A stretch of DNA of 64,000 bases from Pedobacter chitinilyticus (GCF_003313385.1 NZ_QMHN01000007.1:1-64000); one strand, 5' to 3'; positions 1 through 9,704 are shown, counted from the first letter of the stretch. A program made the numbers and translations. The notes: generated by a model from the sequence alone, not told the origin.

Positions 1-26
1 TGCTCTACCAACTGAGCTAAGGCACC
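1..26 (-). tRNA. tRNA-Phe, 5' part only (cut by window edge)
   Basis: These bases are identical to the 5' acceptor and D-arm portion of the complete tRNA-Phe at 45830-45902, on the same strand. The anticodon lies outside the window, so the Phe identity is inferred from the identity with the second copy, which continues 25 bases upstream of the tRNA. Confidence 0.75.
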
Positions 27-40
27 TCCGTTTGGGAATG

Positions 41-48
41 CAAATGTA
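41..48 (-). promoter_or_regulatory. -7 element (TACATTTG) of left tRNA-Phe
   Basis: On the minus strand this reads TACATTTG, matching the Bacteroidota -7 consensus TAnnTTTG, just upstream of the tRNA 5' end. The same element sits at the right copy. A clear -33 TTTG is not visible here, unlike at the right copy. Confidence 0.5.
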
Positions 49-147
49 GTTCTTTTTTAAAAAGTGAGATGAAAATACCCTTTTTATGAGAGTTATTTTA
101 ATGAAAGCACCTTCAAAACCAAAGAAGCCTACATTTTTCAAACCCTA

Positions 148-2088
148 TTACTGCTTTACCCTAGCCTCTACACCTTCAGTGGTCATCACAATTCTTTTGA
201 TGTTTCCATCAGGATGATATTCTAAATCATCTATACAAATCGAACGACTGAAGCTACTTCCCTCGGTTTCAATAGCGCCATTATGATAAATAAAGTACCA
301 CTTGCCTTTAAATTCCACAATTGCTTGGTGGTTGGTGTTACTATTCCCTGCAATTTCATTTAAGATGCCTTTGTACTCATATGGCCCTTCTATTTGATCG
401 GCCATGGCATAGGCAATTTTTTCGGGGAAAGCAGTAGCATAACTGAGGTAATATTTATTCTTATACTTGTGCATCCAAGGGGCTTCCGTAAAATTAAAAT
501 CCTTAAAATCTATTTTCTTCACGGGGCCATCTATTTCTATCATGCTTGGTTTGAGCTTGGCATAGTAACATTCGCGGTTACCCCAAAATATCCAAGCCTG
601 GCCATCATCATCTACAAAAACAGCAGGATCTATACAAGCCCAAGAGTGTGTAGAAGCAAAACAATCTTTATTGGTTAACAAGGGTTTGCCCAAAGCATCT
701 TTGAAAGGTCCTTCAGGTCTATCAGCAACGGCTACGCCTATGCCCGACCAATTGGTGCTAACATACCAATAGTATTTTCCATTACGCGCTATCACCTGTG
801 CGGCAAAGGCATCGCCACTTTTAGCCCATGCAAAATCACCTATTTTTAAGGGCACAGGATATTCGGTCCAGTTTTTCAAATCAGTGGTCGAATATACCAA
901 CCAGTCTTTCATCTTGTAATTCTTTTGACCACCCGCAAAATCATGTCCAGCATAAAGCCAAAGGGTGTCGCCTTTCACCATAGCCGCTGGATCTGCAGTG
1001 TATTCATGCGTAATGATAGGGTTACCCTTCGACTGAAAATGGTAACGATCATTTGGGGCAGCAGGTTGTAGCAAAACCTCTGGTACTCCGCCCCATTTAT
1101 TTTGTAAACGGCGTACTTCTTCTTTGGTAATCCCAATGATACTACCGTGCCTCGGATTAAAGTTTTTCGTAAACTGCTCTGGCTTTGCGGTGAAACTATT
1201 CAAGTCTTTACTGCGCTGAAATTCATAACGCAAGTTGGTATATAGGTCATACATCAAAATATATTCATCAGTATGGTTTAGCTTGAATACACTAGAACCT
1301 TCTACTGCAATGGTAGTATCTGCGTAGGCATCTAAATACTTAAAATCTTCTACCCAAGGGCCCTTTAAAGATTTACTAGTGGCTTTTTGTATGCCATTTT
1401 TAATTTCCTTTCCCGCAGCATCTTTAGTATTGCCTTTATAAAACAGGTGATAAATGCCGTCTTTGTAAATGATGTCGCCATCAATAGCACCATACTTTGG
1501 TTTGAACATCAATTTCGGTTCGGCGTCAAACCCATTAAAGTCCTTATTGGCATAAGCGCTGTAAAAATTCAATTCGTTACTGTTATGAAAACGAACGGTA
1601 AAGTAAACAAGGTATTTCTTTGCTTTTACATCGTAAATCGTTTGAGGTGCCCATACCCATTTTACCTTCGCAAATTTTTGGGGATAAGCTTTGGCCAAGT
1701 CTATGATATGATGCTTCCAGTCAATCAAGTCTTTTGATTTCAACAGCACAATGCCTGGATTACTGTTCCAACCATTTTTGACGGTAAACATGTCTGTAGC
1801 CGTGATGAGAAAACCTCCATCTTCGGCCCTAAGGATATGCGGATCGCGTATGCCGCCTGTTTGGGAAATATCGGCAGAAGATATCACGGGTTGATTAAGG
1901 TTTAAAGCAAACCAATTTACCGCATTCGCACTTACCCCAAATCGCAATTGCTCTTGTTTAAATTTATCACTGGAGCCTTCGAAATAGGCAAAAAGATAAC
2001 CTACAAAATCTTTTTCATTGGCTTTCATTTGGGCAAAGCCACTTTTGAAGATCAGCAACAATAAAACAACAATTGAAAATCTATTCAT
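148..2088 (-). CDS. Tandem GH43 glycosidase (two beta-propeller domains)
   Basis: Exported protein of 646 aa with a Sec signal peptide (about residues 1-20). Two GH43-like five-bladed propellers follow each other. The N-terminal one (about 28-330) has GGIRDPHI (D82), an IDGD motif (D203 region) and VEG (E263). The C-terminal one (about 350-640) has TADPA (D366), CIDPAVF (D487) and FTEAPW (E535), a complete GH43 base/pKa-modulator/acid triad. GH43 members act mainly on alpha-L-arabinofuranosides or beta-xylosides; an arabinofuranosidase role on arabinogalactan side chains is inferred from context. It is the last gene of the minus-strand unit that starts at 9631, separated from the previous gene by 264 bp. 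It has the same architecture as the gene at 15083-17242. Confidence 0.85.
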   Translation of the reverse strand: MNRFSIVVLLLLIFKSGFAQMKANEKDFVGYLFAYFEGSSDKFKQEQLRFGVSANAVNWFALNLNQPVISSADISQTGGIRDPHILRAEDGGFLITATDMFTVKNGWNSNPGIVLLKSKDLIDWKHHIIDLAKAYPQKFAKVKWVWAPQTIYDVKAKKYLVYFTVRFHNSNELNFYSAYANKDFNGFDAEPKLMFKPKYGAIDGDIIYKDGIYHLFYKGNTKDAAGKEIKNGIQKATSKSLKGPWVEDFKYLDAYADTTIAVEGSSVFKLNHTDEYILMYDLYTNLRYEFQRSKDLNSFTAKPEQFTKNFNPRHGSIIGITKEEVRRLQNKWGGVPEVLLQPAAPNDRYHFQSKGNPIITHEYTADPAAMVKGDTLWLYAGHDFAGGQKNYKMKDWLVYSTTDLKNWTEYPVPLKIGDFAWAKSGDAFAAQVIARNGKYYWYVSTNWSGIGVAVADRPEGPFKDALGKPLLTNKDCFASTHSWACIDPAVFVDDDGQAWIFWGNRECYYAKLKPSMIEIDGPVKKIDFKDFNFTEAPWMHKYKNKYYLSYATAFPEKIAYAMADQIEGPYEYKGILNEIAGNSNTNHQAIVEFKGKWYFIYHNGAIETEGSSFSRSICIDDLEYHPDGNIKRIVMTTEGVEARVKQ

Positions 2089-2352
2089 AATTTTTAGTCT
2101 ATTAAATAGCTGCCATTTAACAATATTTATCTAGTGTTTTATTTGTCTTATTGCTTTAGCAAGCTCAGGCTCCTAGAGCTGAAAAAGCAGAAAAAAAGCC
2201 ACGGCTGTGCCCTGTTCCATCAAAGTTATCGGTAGGCTAATCACTACTTAACCGAACAGGCCAATGCCGATTTAGGTAAACGAAATATTGGTGCTAAGGC
2301 TAACATCATCCCATAACAAAGCACCGCTAATTCTAATCTAAATCTATCAACG

Positions 2353-3483
2353 TTAGTTTTCATTAAAAACCGATAAATCCCACTGGTCCATCCACCTGAG
2401 TACGGGCAAATCATTTTCAAACTTGATTGGCAACCATACGTAGCGTCCATCTATTGGGTTTGACGGTCGCCACCTATCAGCCATAAAAACAAAGGCATCT
2501 TTTTTACCTTGTACTGGAAAGATATAAGTGCCTTGAGACTGAAATGTCAGTTCTGCTCCAGTGCCTACACACGGATTAGGATATAGTTTCCACTCGCCCA
2601 AAATATTGTCAGCAACCAACAACCGGGCGGCATTAGGATCCCAACCTGTACAGCCAGAAGTAATCATGAAATATTTACCGTTTCTTTTAAAGATCGCTGG
2701 TGCTTCGTTATGCCCTCCTGGCTCCACCCTAATATATTTTCCTGTATGCCTCGTATAATCGTCTGTTAATTCGGCAATTTGCAGGGTTAAGTTTTCTTCC
2801 GACGAATAAATATGGTAAGCTTTTCCATTATCATCTACAAACAAGGTCATGTCTCTCGACATTTGTCCTCCATAGAAATACTCACGAACAAACAAACCTT
2901 GTTCTACTCCCTCCCTCCATTTTGGAGTCCACCATTTACCGTAGTCATCTGCTTTTAGCTTTATTTTTCTGTTTTCTTGAGATAGGTTTATGGGCCAGTA
3001 ACCCGCATTTACCCTTGAGGCATGTAGAAATTGATAAGGTCCAGTCACTTTGTCGCTAACTGCGATACCCGTGTAAGCAGCTTCGTATCCCCTTCTAAAA
3101 AGCTCCAAATGGAAATACATCACAAATTTTTTGGTCAGCTCATTATATATCACCTTGGGCCTTTCGATGGTACATCCCTTGTAAATCAAACTTTCAGGAC
3201 TGTCGTCAACAGAAAGGGCAACACTTTCATTCTTCCAATGATAGAGGGCCTTTGATGAATAACAGGTTACGCCAACGTAAGCATTATTAGATTTTTCGCC
3301 TTTGTGCTCACCAAACCAATAATAAGTTCCTTTATGATACAGCATTCCACCGCCATGCGCATTAATATGCTTCCCTTGGTCGTCTTTCCAAAGCTCACCT
3401 GGCCTAATGGTGCTTTGTTTTTGTTGGGCGAAACTTTTCCCCGCAAGCAATAGAAAAACCGCGATCAGTATTTGTTTTAACAT
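2353..3483 (-). CDS. GH43 protein of the exo-beta-1,3-galactanase type
   Basis: Exported protein of 376 aa with a signal peptide ending near SFAQ (residue 20). It starts its propeller with INAHGGGMLYHKGTYYWFGE, a hallmark of GH43 subfamilies 24/34, and has no aspartate at the usual GH43 base position. Family knowledge: characterised exo-beta-1,3-galactanases of GH43_24 use two Glu and a Gln in place of the normal triad. Candidate equivalents here are E107 (CTIERPK), E260 (GHNEAPA) and Q315/Q317 (TFQSQG). The predicted role is removal of galactose units from the beta-1,3-galactan backbone of AGPs, in the periplasm or at the outer membrane. The subfamily call is from motif memory, so GH43_34 remains possible. 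Confidence 0.75.
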   Translation of the reverse strand: MLKQILIAVFLLLAGKSFAQQKQSTIRPGELWKDDQGKHINAHGGGMLYHKGTYYWFGEHKGEKSNNAYVGVTCYSSKALYHWKNESVALSVDDSPESLIYKGCTIERPKVIYNELTKKFVMYFHLELFRRGYEAAYTGIAVSDKVTGPYQFLHASRVNAGYWPINLSQENRKIKLKADDYGKWWTPKWREGVEQGLFVREYFYGGQMSRDMTLFVDDNGKAYHIYSSEENLTLQIAELTDDYTRHTGKYIRVEPGGHNEAPAIFKRNGKYFMITSGCTGWDPNAARLLVADNILGEWKLYPNPCVGTGAELTFQSQGTYIFPVQGKKDAFVFMADRWRPSNPIDGRYVWLPIKFENDLPVLRWMDQWDLSVFNEN

Positions 3484-3531
3484 TTTAATCGTTTAATTAT
3501 TTTAACATGCTGTAGGTAAGGATTAGCCATT

Positions 3532-5496
3532 TTACTTTCCGTCGCTAATCAACATTACCCCACCTTCTGGCTGGATGGTGAATACTATTTTTCCATTTTT
3601 ATTCATCTGAATTGGCTTCAACGCTGGGCTACGATCCTGTTGATCTGAATACAACAAAACATTCGCTCCCGCTAGCATGGGTAGGGTAACGTCTATCTTT
3701 TTAGCTGTTTTTTCTGCGTTGATGCCCGCGATATACCATTTATCTTTACTTCTTCTTGCCAAAACACAATACTTGCCAGGATAACCGTCGATAAATACTG
3801 TTTCATCCCATGTAGTAGGCACATTCTTCATAAAATCGATCACAAAACTTTCACGGTCGGTAAGGTTGTTGGGCGTGATCCCAAAATTTTGTACCGAAGA
3901 CTGGAACACTACCGAAGTAGCCAACTGAAAAATATCGGTGGTTTTACGAATGGTGCCTCCATTATTGCCTCGGTTATGACGCGTATTCAGTAAAACTGGA
4001 CCAAAATCCATACTGGCCACACTGTTACGTATAAATGGGTGCAAGGTGGCATTATAGGCTTCGTAATCATTAGCATGCTGGGTAAAAACCAAGTTTTCAG
4101 AAGCAAGCACCGCTTCGGCACTTACAAAATTAGGATACATGCGCTCCCAACCTCTAGGTAAAGTGCAGCCATGAAAAATAACGCCTAAGCCGTAATCATT
4201 TGCATCCGAAAGAATGTCCTCATACAGCTGGATGGTTTCCTGTTTATCGCCTCCAAAAAAATCTACTTTTATGCCTTTAACTCCCAAGCTTTTCATCCAA
4301 GCCATTTCTTTTTTGCGGACCGTAGAAGTGTTCATCCTATTTCTGGGACCTTGTGGGGCATCATTCCAAAAGCCATTGGAGTTATACCATAAATAGGCGT
4401 TTACCTTTTTACTTTGTGCATACTTAATGAGCTCCTCTGTTTTTTTATAGCCCACCTGTGTGTCCCACAAAGCATCAATCAAAATAAATTCATAACCCAT
4501 TTGCGCTGCCAAATCAATAAAAATGATTTGATCGTTATAATTCATACTGTTATCCTGCCATTCAAGCCAGCTCCAAGTAGCACGACCAAATTGATAATCG
4601 GTAGATGGCTGATACAATGGTTTTATCACATCAAAAGGAATGGTGGTCTCCACGATAGGCTTTAACTGGTCACCAATGGTAATGGTGCGCCAAGGTGTTT
4701 CGCCAGGCAAGGTGACGGCTGGCTTAGCGCTACCAATGCCGTTATTTTCACCAGACTCGGGAAAAGCGATGGTGTAGAGCCCGTCTTTAGTTCCCTCGCT
4801 AAGCTTAGCAGCACAATACAAACTGCTTACCCCAGTTTCTGAAACCAGTGCCCAACCATTATTGCCCACATGAAACAGCCCTGGAAAAGTATAACCCATA
4901 CCATATTTGGAGGGTGTTCCTATAGGTTCGTCGGCCACATATTCCTCTTCGTAACTAGGCTTTGTTTTTTTCCAGCCAATCATTGGGCTAGCTTGCGGTG
5001 TTAAAAATGTGGTGGTTGATGAAGGAAATTTAAAACCTGTTAGCTCTTTTTCGATGATACAGCGTAACGTTTCGCCTTTCTTTAATAGGATATATTTTAA
5101 AGCAAAATCGTTATTGCTTACCCTAAACACCATATCGATACGTTCCTTTTTTGGGGTTTCGTACGATAAAATCTTTTCTATGGCATTAACCGTAACTTCA
5201 GACTTTTTGATTCGGCTTTGTTGGTAGGTTTCTTTGATAACAGAATCTTTTTGGCCTACTAATTTAAGTTGCTTACTAAAATCGCTCACGTTGGAAATTA
5301 AGCCTAATGGTGAATTTTCAAGGATTTTTTTCCCTTTATAGGAAGCACTGTAATAAACGCTCCCCATCTCATTTTGAGAAATGGCAAGTACCAAATATTT
5401 ATCGGGACTACTGATTGCAATGGTAGGTTGAATTTGGGCTTTTACAGAAAAATATATCCCTAAAACTGCCGATAGTAAAATTATTTTTTTATTCAT
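3532..5496 (-). CDS. GH97 glycoside hydrolase (retaining type)
   Basis: Exported protein of 654 aa with a signal peptide ending near VKAQ (residue 20). It has the GH97 layout: N-terminal beta-sandwich (about 25-290), a TIM barrel (about 300-560, including WSWLEWQD and ILIDALWD) and a small C-terminal sheet. GIKVDFFGGD places an Asp (D412) at the nucleophile position of the retaining GH97b group, with a candidate acid/base Glu at about 461. Known activities of such GH97 enzymes are alpha-galactosidase and, in arabinogalactan loci, beta-L-arabinopyranosidase; the sequence alone does not decide. It lies 24 bp downstream of the GH127 gene and 48 bp upstream of the GH43 gene in one operon. Confidence 0.85.
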   Translation of the reverse strand: MNKKIILLSAVLGIYFSVKAQIQPTIAISSPDKYLVLAISQNEMGSVYYSASYKGKKILENSPLGLISNVSDFSKQLKLVGQKDSVIKETYQQSRIKKSEVTVNAIEKILSYETPKKERIDMVFRVSNNDFALKYILLKKGETLRCIIEKELTGFKFPSSTTTFLTPQASPMIGWKKTKPSYEEEYVADEPIGTPSKYGMGYTFPGLFHVGNNGWALVSETGVSSLYCAAKLSEGTKDGLYTIAFPESGENNGIGSAKPAVTLPGETPWRTITIGDQLKPIVETTIPFDVIKPLYQPSTDYQFGRATWSWLEWQDNSMNYNDQIIFIDLAAQMGYEFILIDALWDTQVGYKKTEELIKYAQSKKVNAYLWYNSNGFWNDAPQGPRNRMNTSTVRKKEMAWMKSLGVKGIKVDFFGGDKQETIQLYEDILSDANDYGLGVIFHGCTLPRGWERMYPNFVSAEAVLASENLVFTQHANDYEAYNATLHPFIRNSVASMDFGPVLLNTRHNRGNNGGTIRKTTDIFQLATSVVFQSSVQNFGITPNNLTDRESFVIDFMKNVPTTWDETVFIDGYPGKYCVLARRSKDKWYIAGINAEKTAKKIDVTLPMLAGANVLLYSDQQDRSPALKPIQMNKNGKIVFTIQPEGGVMLISDGK

Positions 5497-5520
5497 CTTT
5501 TGTAGCGCTTTTGATGTTGA

Positions 5521-7536
5521 TCATTTACCATCGGTTTTTGAGACCATCTTTACAGCACTTACTTCTTGAGGTAACCATACCGCCATTTCTCCGCTCCCAC
5601 GGTGTAACCACGAATAGTAAGGAATAAGGGTAAAGGAAACTTGTTGAGGTGCTAACCAACCTTTTTCATTCACTAAAAGCGACTGTGCTTGCACTTTTAA
5701 CTGTTTAATGCCATGAAGCATACCAGGTTGATCAAGCACTTGTATTTGGGGTTGAGCGGGCAACAAAACACTTGGAATAGAAAAATTGTTATCGGGCCAC
5801 TCGGCACAATATACAATGGGACCTCTTTCAAAAGCGATTTTTCCCAAATCATCTTTCACATTCGCATTGGCTTTTACCACGCGTGGTTGCATGTCGAAAC
5901 TTACTTCTACTACATCTCCTTTTGTCCAAGCTCGTTCTATGGTGAAATAGCCATTTTCGATCCTACTTTCTACGGGCCTCCCATTCAATTTGATCTTAAA
6001 TCCTAACTGTTGCTGATCTGAGAAATGATATAAATCACTTGGCAACACCTTGCCCTGCACCCATCCCGGAATCCTTATTTTTAAAGCGATAGTTTGTTTG
6101 CCTTGTGGATTGATTTCCATCCTTACTGCTCCGTCCCAAGGATAGGCCGTTGTTTGTTTGATTTGAACTTTTTTTCCATTTACAGAAAGTTCGGAAGAAC
6201 TGCCCATAAACAGATTTACAAAAACCTGTTGCGCTTTTACGGCATAAACGTAACCTGGCAAGGAAGGAATAAAGCGGCTTAAATTAGAAGGGCAACAAGC
6301 ACAACCAAACCATGATTGGCGGGTACAGGCTTGCTGGTTAAATTTATATTTCCCATCTGATTCTAAAGGGTTAGGATAGAAAAACTCACCTCCATCTAAA
6401 GACACGCCAGAAATTAAGCCGTTGTATAAAGTACGTTCTAACACATCGTAATATTTGGCATCGCCGTGCAATAAAAACAAACGATGGTTCCAATACACAT
6501 TGGCAATGGCCGCACAGGTTTCATTATAAGCGGTTAGGTTAGGTAATTCATAAGCTTTACCAAAAGCCTCTCCTTGATGAGTTGCGCCAATGCCTCCAGT
6601 GATATACAATTTTTTAGCAACTACGTTATCCCAAATCTTGTCAATGGCATGAATGTAGGCCGTATCACCCGTTAGTGCCGCCACATCGGCCATGCCCGAA
6701 TACATATAAGCCGCACGAACTGCGTGGCCCACGGCCTCGTCTTGCTTGAGTACAGGTTGATGCGACTGGCTGTAGGCTTGTTTAATAGTGGTGTAGCCTC
6801 TTTTATCCAAGAAAAACTTGGCCAAATCCAAATATTTTTGCTGCCCCGTAACGATATACAGTTTTGCCAAGGCCATTTCGGCAATCTGATGTCCTGGAAC
6901 AATGGTTAATTTGCCTGGGGCATTGCCTATTGCTCTTTCCGCACAATCGGCGTATTTAATAGCAATATCCAAGAAATTACGTTTACCAGTAGCCTGATAA
7001 TGGGCTACCGCGCCTTCGATCATGTGCCCCAGGTTATACAGTTCGTGGCTTAAGTCTTCTTCTTTTTCCCATCTTTTAGTGCCCGACCAAGCATGGGGAT
7101 GTGTTGGATTCATGGTTCTCGAAGTATACAGATAGCCGTCGGGTTCTTGCGCTGCTGCAACAATTTTCAGCACACTATCAATGTACTTTTCCAGTTTTTT
7201 GTTCGGGTAGGTTTGCAGCGAATAACTGGCACCTTCAATGGTTTTATATACATCCGTATCATCAAACGAAAAGCCTTCTACTTTATAGGCTACTGAAGGA
7301 TGGGCCGCTTTGATGAAGTTCTCATATCTTCCCGTTTCTTCGCTTTTACGAAAGGCAAGTGGTATGGTTACTTCTCTGCTCGCTTTCAATCTTTGCCCCC
7401 AAAAACTATCGGTTACTTTCACCGAGGTGAAAGGCACGGGCGTAATTGGATATCCAGAATGGTTACTTTTATTTTTTTGGGCACTTACTTCTCCAACAAC
7501 AAGGGCTAGAATGGCTATGATAAAGGTTTTCTTCAT
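5521..7536 (-). CDS. GH127 beta-L-arabinofuranosidase
   Basis: Exported protein of 671 aa with a signal peptide (about 1-19). It is a full-length GH127 (formerly DUF1680). The active-site series is visible: E323 (GEAFG), E339 and C341 (YNETCA), and C414/C415 (CACCPSN). The spacing matches the zinc-thiolate site of the Bifidobacterium enzyme HypBA1, where a Cys is the nucleophile. The expected reaction is release of beta-L-arabinofuranose from non-reducing ends. In a plant arabinogalactan or extensin context this would remove terminal beta-linked arabinose. It is 15 bp from the upstream GH16 gene, in the unit that starts at 9631. Confidence 0.9.
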   Translation of the reverse strand: MKKTFIIAILALVVGEVSAQKNKSNHSGYPITPVPFTSVKVTDSFWGQRLKASREVTIPLAFRKSEETGRYENFIKAAHPSVAYKVEGFSFDDTDVYKTIEGASYSLQTYPNKKLEKYIDSVLKIVAAAQEPDGYLYTSRTMNPTHPHAWSGTKRWEKEEDLSHELYNLGHMIEGAVAHYQATGKRNFLDIAIKYADCAERAIGNAPGKLTIVPGHQIAEMALAKLYIVTGQQKYLDLAKFFLDKRGYTTIKQAYSQSHQPVLKQDEAVGHAVRAAYMYSGMADVAALTGDTAYIHAIDKIWDNVVAKKLYITGGIGATHQGEAFGKAYELPNLTAYNETCAAIANVYWNHRLFLLHGDAKYYDVLERTLYNGLISGVSLDGGEFFYPNPLESDGKYKFNQQACTRQSWFGCACCPSNLSRFIPSLPGYVYAVKAQQVFVNLFMGSSSELSVNGKKVQIKQTTAYPWDGAVRMEINPQGKQTIALKIRIPGWVQGKVLPSDLYHFSDQQQLGFKIKLNGRPVESRIENGYFTIERAWTKGDVVEVSFDMQPRVVKANANVKDDLGKIAFERGPIVYCAEWPDNNFSIPSVLLPAQPQIQVLDQPGMLHGIKQLKVQAQSLLVNEKGWLAPQQVSFTLIPYYSWLHRGSGEMAVWLPQEVSAVKMVSKTDGK

Positions 7537-7551
7537 TTTTAAAACGCTCTC

Positions 7552-8403
7552 TTACTTAATTTGATTTTCCTTTTGATAGACCCTTACATAATCGATCTCA
7601 AAACGATTTGGGAAAACAGTGTCTCCTACTTCTCCTCCATTCATTCCGCCGATGGCCAAATCCAACAACATATAATGCGGCTGCTTAAACGGATTTAATC
7701 CTACTTTATCTTTGTTGTGCAAATCCTTCATCTCCACTTTGTTCAACAACATATCATCTACATATAAAGCAATCGAATTTTCGTCCCAATCCATTCTCCA
7801 GGTGTGAAACTTACTTGCCCATTTTTTACCTCCCAATGCTTTAATATCTTTTGTTTTACTGAACCAATGCGCTTTATAACGTTGATCGGTACCTATGGCA
7901 ATATTAGCCAGCAACATGTTACGATAATACTCCATAATGTCGATCTCGCCATTGGAAGGCCATTCGCCCGCCACACCCAAAGTCCACCAAGCTGGCCACA
8001 TGCCGCTGCTCACATCAATTTTGGCTCGCATTATAAAACGACCGTATTGCCAACTGTGCTTACCCGCTGTATTTACACTGGCCGAAGTGTATTCGATGGT
8101 TTTACGTGCCGCTCCCCAATGTTTACTGCCTTCTTTGTAGGTTGGATTAGCTTGCTGAACTTTACGGGCTTCGATTACCAAAACCCCTTTTTCGCACCAA
8201 GCATTATCTGACTGGTACCATTGCAGCTCTTGGTTACGAACGAATCCATTTTCATATTTCCATTTGGTAGTATCCAGTTTGCCATTCTGGTTAAACTCAT
8301 CTGCCCAAACCAGTTTGTAACCTTCTTTTACAAATTCCTTCTGAGCAAAGGATGAAATGCTGACGCCCATACCTAGCCATATTAAAAAATTGATTTTTCT
8401 CAT
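7552..8403 (-). CDS. GH16 family endo-beta-glycanase
   Basis: Exported protein of 283 aa, signal peptide ending near SFAQ (residue 21), with no lipobox. It is a single GH16 jelly roll with the beta-bulge catalytic motif GEIDIMEYY: E153 nucleophile, D155, E158 acid/base. Early residues KLVWADEFN and late residues FEIDYVRVYQ are standard GH16 ends. GH16_3-like enzymes in arabinogalactan loci act as endo-beta-galactanases, while others cleave beta-1,3(4)-glucan; galactanase is favoured here by the neighbours only. It lies 22 bp downstream of the DUF4861 gene. Confidence 0.88.
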   Translation of the reverse strand: MRKINFLIWLGMGVSISSFAQKEFVKEGYKLVWADEFNQNGKLDTTKWKYENGFVRNQELQWYQSDNAWCEKGVLVIEARKVQQANPTYKEGSKHWGAARKTIEYTSASVNTAGKHSWQYGRFIMRAKIDVSSGMWPAWWTLGVAGEWPSNGEIDIMEYYRNMLLANIAIGTDQRYKAHWFSKTKDIKALGGKKWASKFHTWRMDWDENSIALYVDDMLLNKVEMKDLHNKDKVGLNPFKQPHYMLLDLAIGGMNGGEVGDTVFPNRFEIDYVRVYQKENQIK

Positions 8404-8425
8404 ATCTATTGAGGTTTAGCTATTT

Positions 8426-9631
8426 TTATTTTACTAGCACTTGCAAAGGGTTATCGATAATAGTTCTTTGCTTTTTTACAAAGTTTTCCCAGTCGTTACT
8501 ATCTTTCACTTGACCACTTTTCTCCCAAGCAAAACCAGCATAAAAAGTGGTGCTTTTCTGTGGTTTGGTTAACACCAAAAGGTTACTCTGATCTTTCACT
8601 TGGCTTTTGTTTGCAAAGGCACTTTTCACGATCTTGGGGTCTACAATGATGGCTTCGCCGATATAGCTGTTGTCTATTTTTTCGTGATGAATGAATATGC
8701 CCAAATTCTTTAACACATTTATCTCTCCTTTTTTATCGTGAAGGGTAATGCCCATGGTATAATTAGGAAGTTTTTGGGAAGAGGTATAAAACACTTCGAA
8801 CTTAGAAAAATTAGAGCCTATGTCGAGAGAAATGCGCTTTGTTTCTTTGACATTGTAGCGGCCATAAGGTGCATAATATAACTCAAAAATAGTTCGCAAT
8901 GGGCCGGTGGCAATGGTTTTATAATGGATAAAGTTTTTAGACACCAATAGGGTATCTCCTTCCCAAACACCCGTACCGCCAGTACCACGACTGGCCCCTA
9001 CGTGATAGGGATCGTAACCCTTACCACTGTCTTTATGGTAATAATTCGGATCGGTCAAATAACCTTTGTACCATTCGTTAATGACAGGTAATGAGGTTCT
9101 TTTTAACCAAAGATCAATCCCACTACTCAAGGTGCCGTTTGGCATTTTCTTTTCGGCCCTCATTTGTGCATCTGGGCCATAGGTACGAAAAGCCACCTTA
9201 TCGTTTTCCCAAGCATAATCATCGGTTCGCTCGGGCACAAAACGCGAATAAGTGGTAAGTTCAGTTTGGGTAACTAACGTGGTACTGTCTAGCAAAACCA
9301 CATATTTAGCAGTTTCTTTTGCTTTAACTGTTGGTTTAAAAAGCAGTGTCTCTGGTTTCCCATCACCATTTTCATCTACCCATTGTAATACCAAATTTAA
9401 GGTTTTACCCAGCTCCCTAACTCGAATATGATCAGGAGAAGCAGTTTTCAATAGCTTTACAAGCTTTTTAGCACTGATGTTAACGACTTCGCTTCTTTCA
9501 AAATCTAGGGTATTTTTTACGGTGAACGTTAACTGTGCCTTGGTAATCACAGGATTGATAAACGAACTCAATGCCAGCCAAAACGCAATGACACTTAAAA
9601 ATTTGGAAAAATAGTATACTTTGATTTTCAT
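8426..9631 (-). CDS. DUF4861 family exported protein, function unknown
   Basis: Protein of 401 aa with an N-terminal hydrophobic export signal (about 1-33, ending TKAQ). The rest is mainly beta-type sequence and resembles DUF4861: a run around FRTYGPDAQMRAEK, SGIDLWLKR, YYHKDSGKGYDPYHVGASRGTGG and GVWEGDTL. DUF4861 proteins are common beside GH88/GH105 and PL genes, but I know of no established activity. It heads the minus-strand unit 9631-148, directly behind an AraR-type operator at 9684-9704, so it is co-regulated with the glycosidases. It could be a carbohydrate-active enzyme or a sugar-binding accessory protein. Confidence 0.7.
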   Translation of the reverse strand: MKIKVYYFSKFLSVIAFWLALSSFINPVITKAQLTFTVKNTLDFERSEVVNISAKKLVKLLKTASPDHIRVRELGKTLNLVLQWVDENGDGKPETLLFKPTVKAKETAKYVVLLDSTTLVTQTELTTYSRFVPERTDDYAWENDKVAFRTYGPDAQMRAEKKMPNGTLSSGIDLWLKRTSLPVINEWYKGYLTDPNYYHKDSGKGYDPYHVGASRGTGGTGVWEGDTLLVSKNFIHYKTIATGPLRTIFELYYAPYGRYNVKETKRISLDIGSNFSKFEVFYTSSQKLPNYTMGITLHDKKGEINVLKNLGIFIHHEKIDNSYIGEAIIVDPKIVKSAFANKSQVKDQSNLLVLTKPQKSTTFYAGFAWEKSGQVKDSNDWENFVKKQRTIIDNPLQVLVK

Positions 9632-9683
9632 TATTCAAAATAGGAATATTTGCTTAACATAGCGTTCAAATTGCAACAATTAT

Positions 9684-9704
9684 TAATTGTAAAAATGACG
9701 TTTA
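9684..9704. promoter_or_regulatory. AraR-type operator F, upstream of the DUF4861-GH43 unit
   Basis: On the minus strand the site reads TAAACGT-N7-ACAATTA, one mismatch from the shared palindrome. It lies 52 bp upstream of the ATG at 9631 and is the only such site in the 163-bp gap between 9631 and 9795. Confidence 0.7.

Larger units (their letters stand above)
1..51. repeat. Direct repeat, left copy (tRNA-Phe 5' half plus promoter)
   Basis: Bases 1-51 match 45877-45927 exactly in the same orientation. The repeat covers the 5' part of the tRNA and 25 bp upstream, then diverges in a T-rich tract. It may extend left beyond the window. The two copies bracket the whole PUL. Confidence 0.9.

Noticed and set aside
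1..51. Classic integrase att site
   Set aside because: The shared sequence covers the tRNA 5' half and promoter, not the 3' end usually used by tyrosine integrases, and no integrase is seen. The repeat itself is kept as a finding.
2244..2450. 68-aa frame at the end of the GH43 gene
   Set aside because: It overlaps the GH43 gene in another frame and has no features of a gene.
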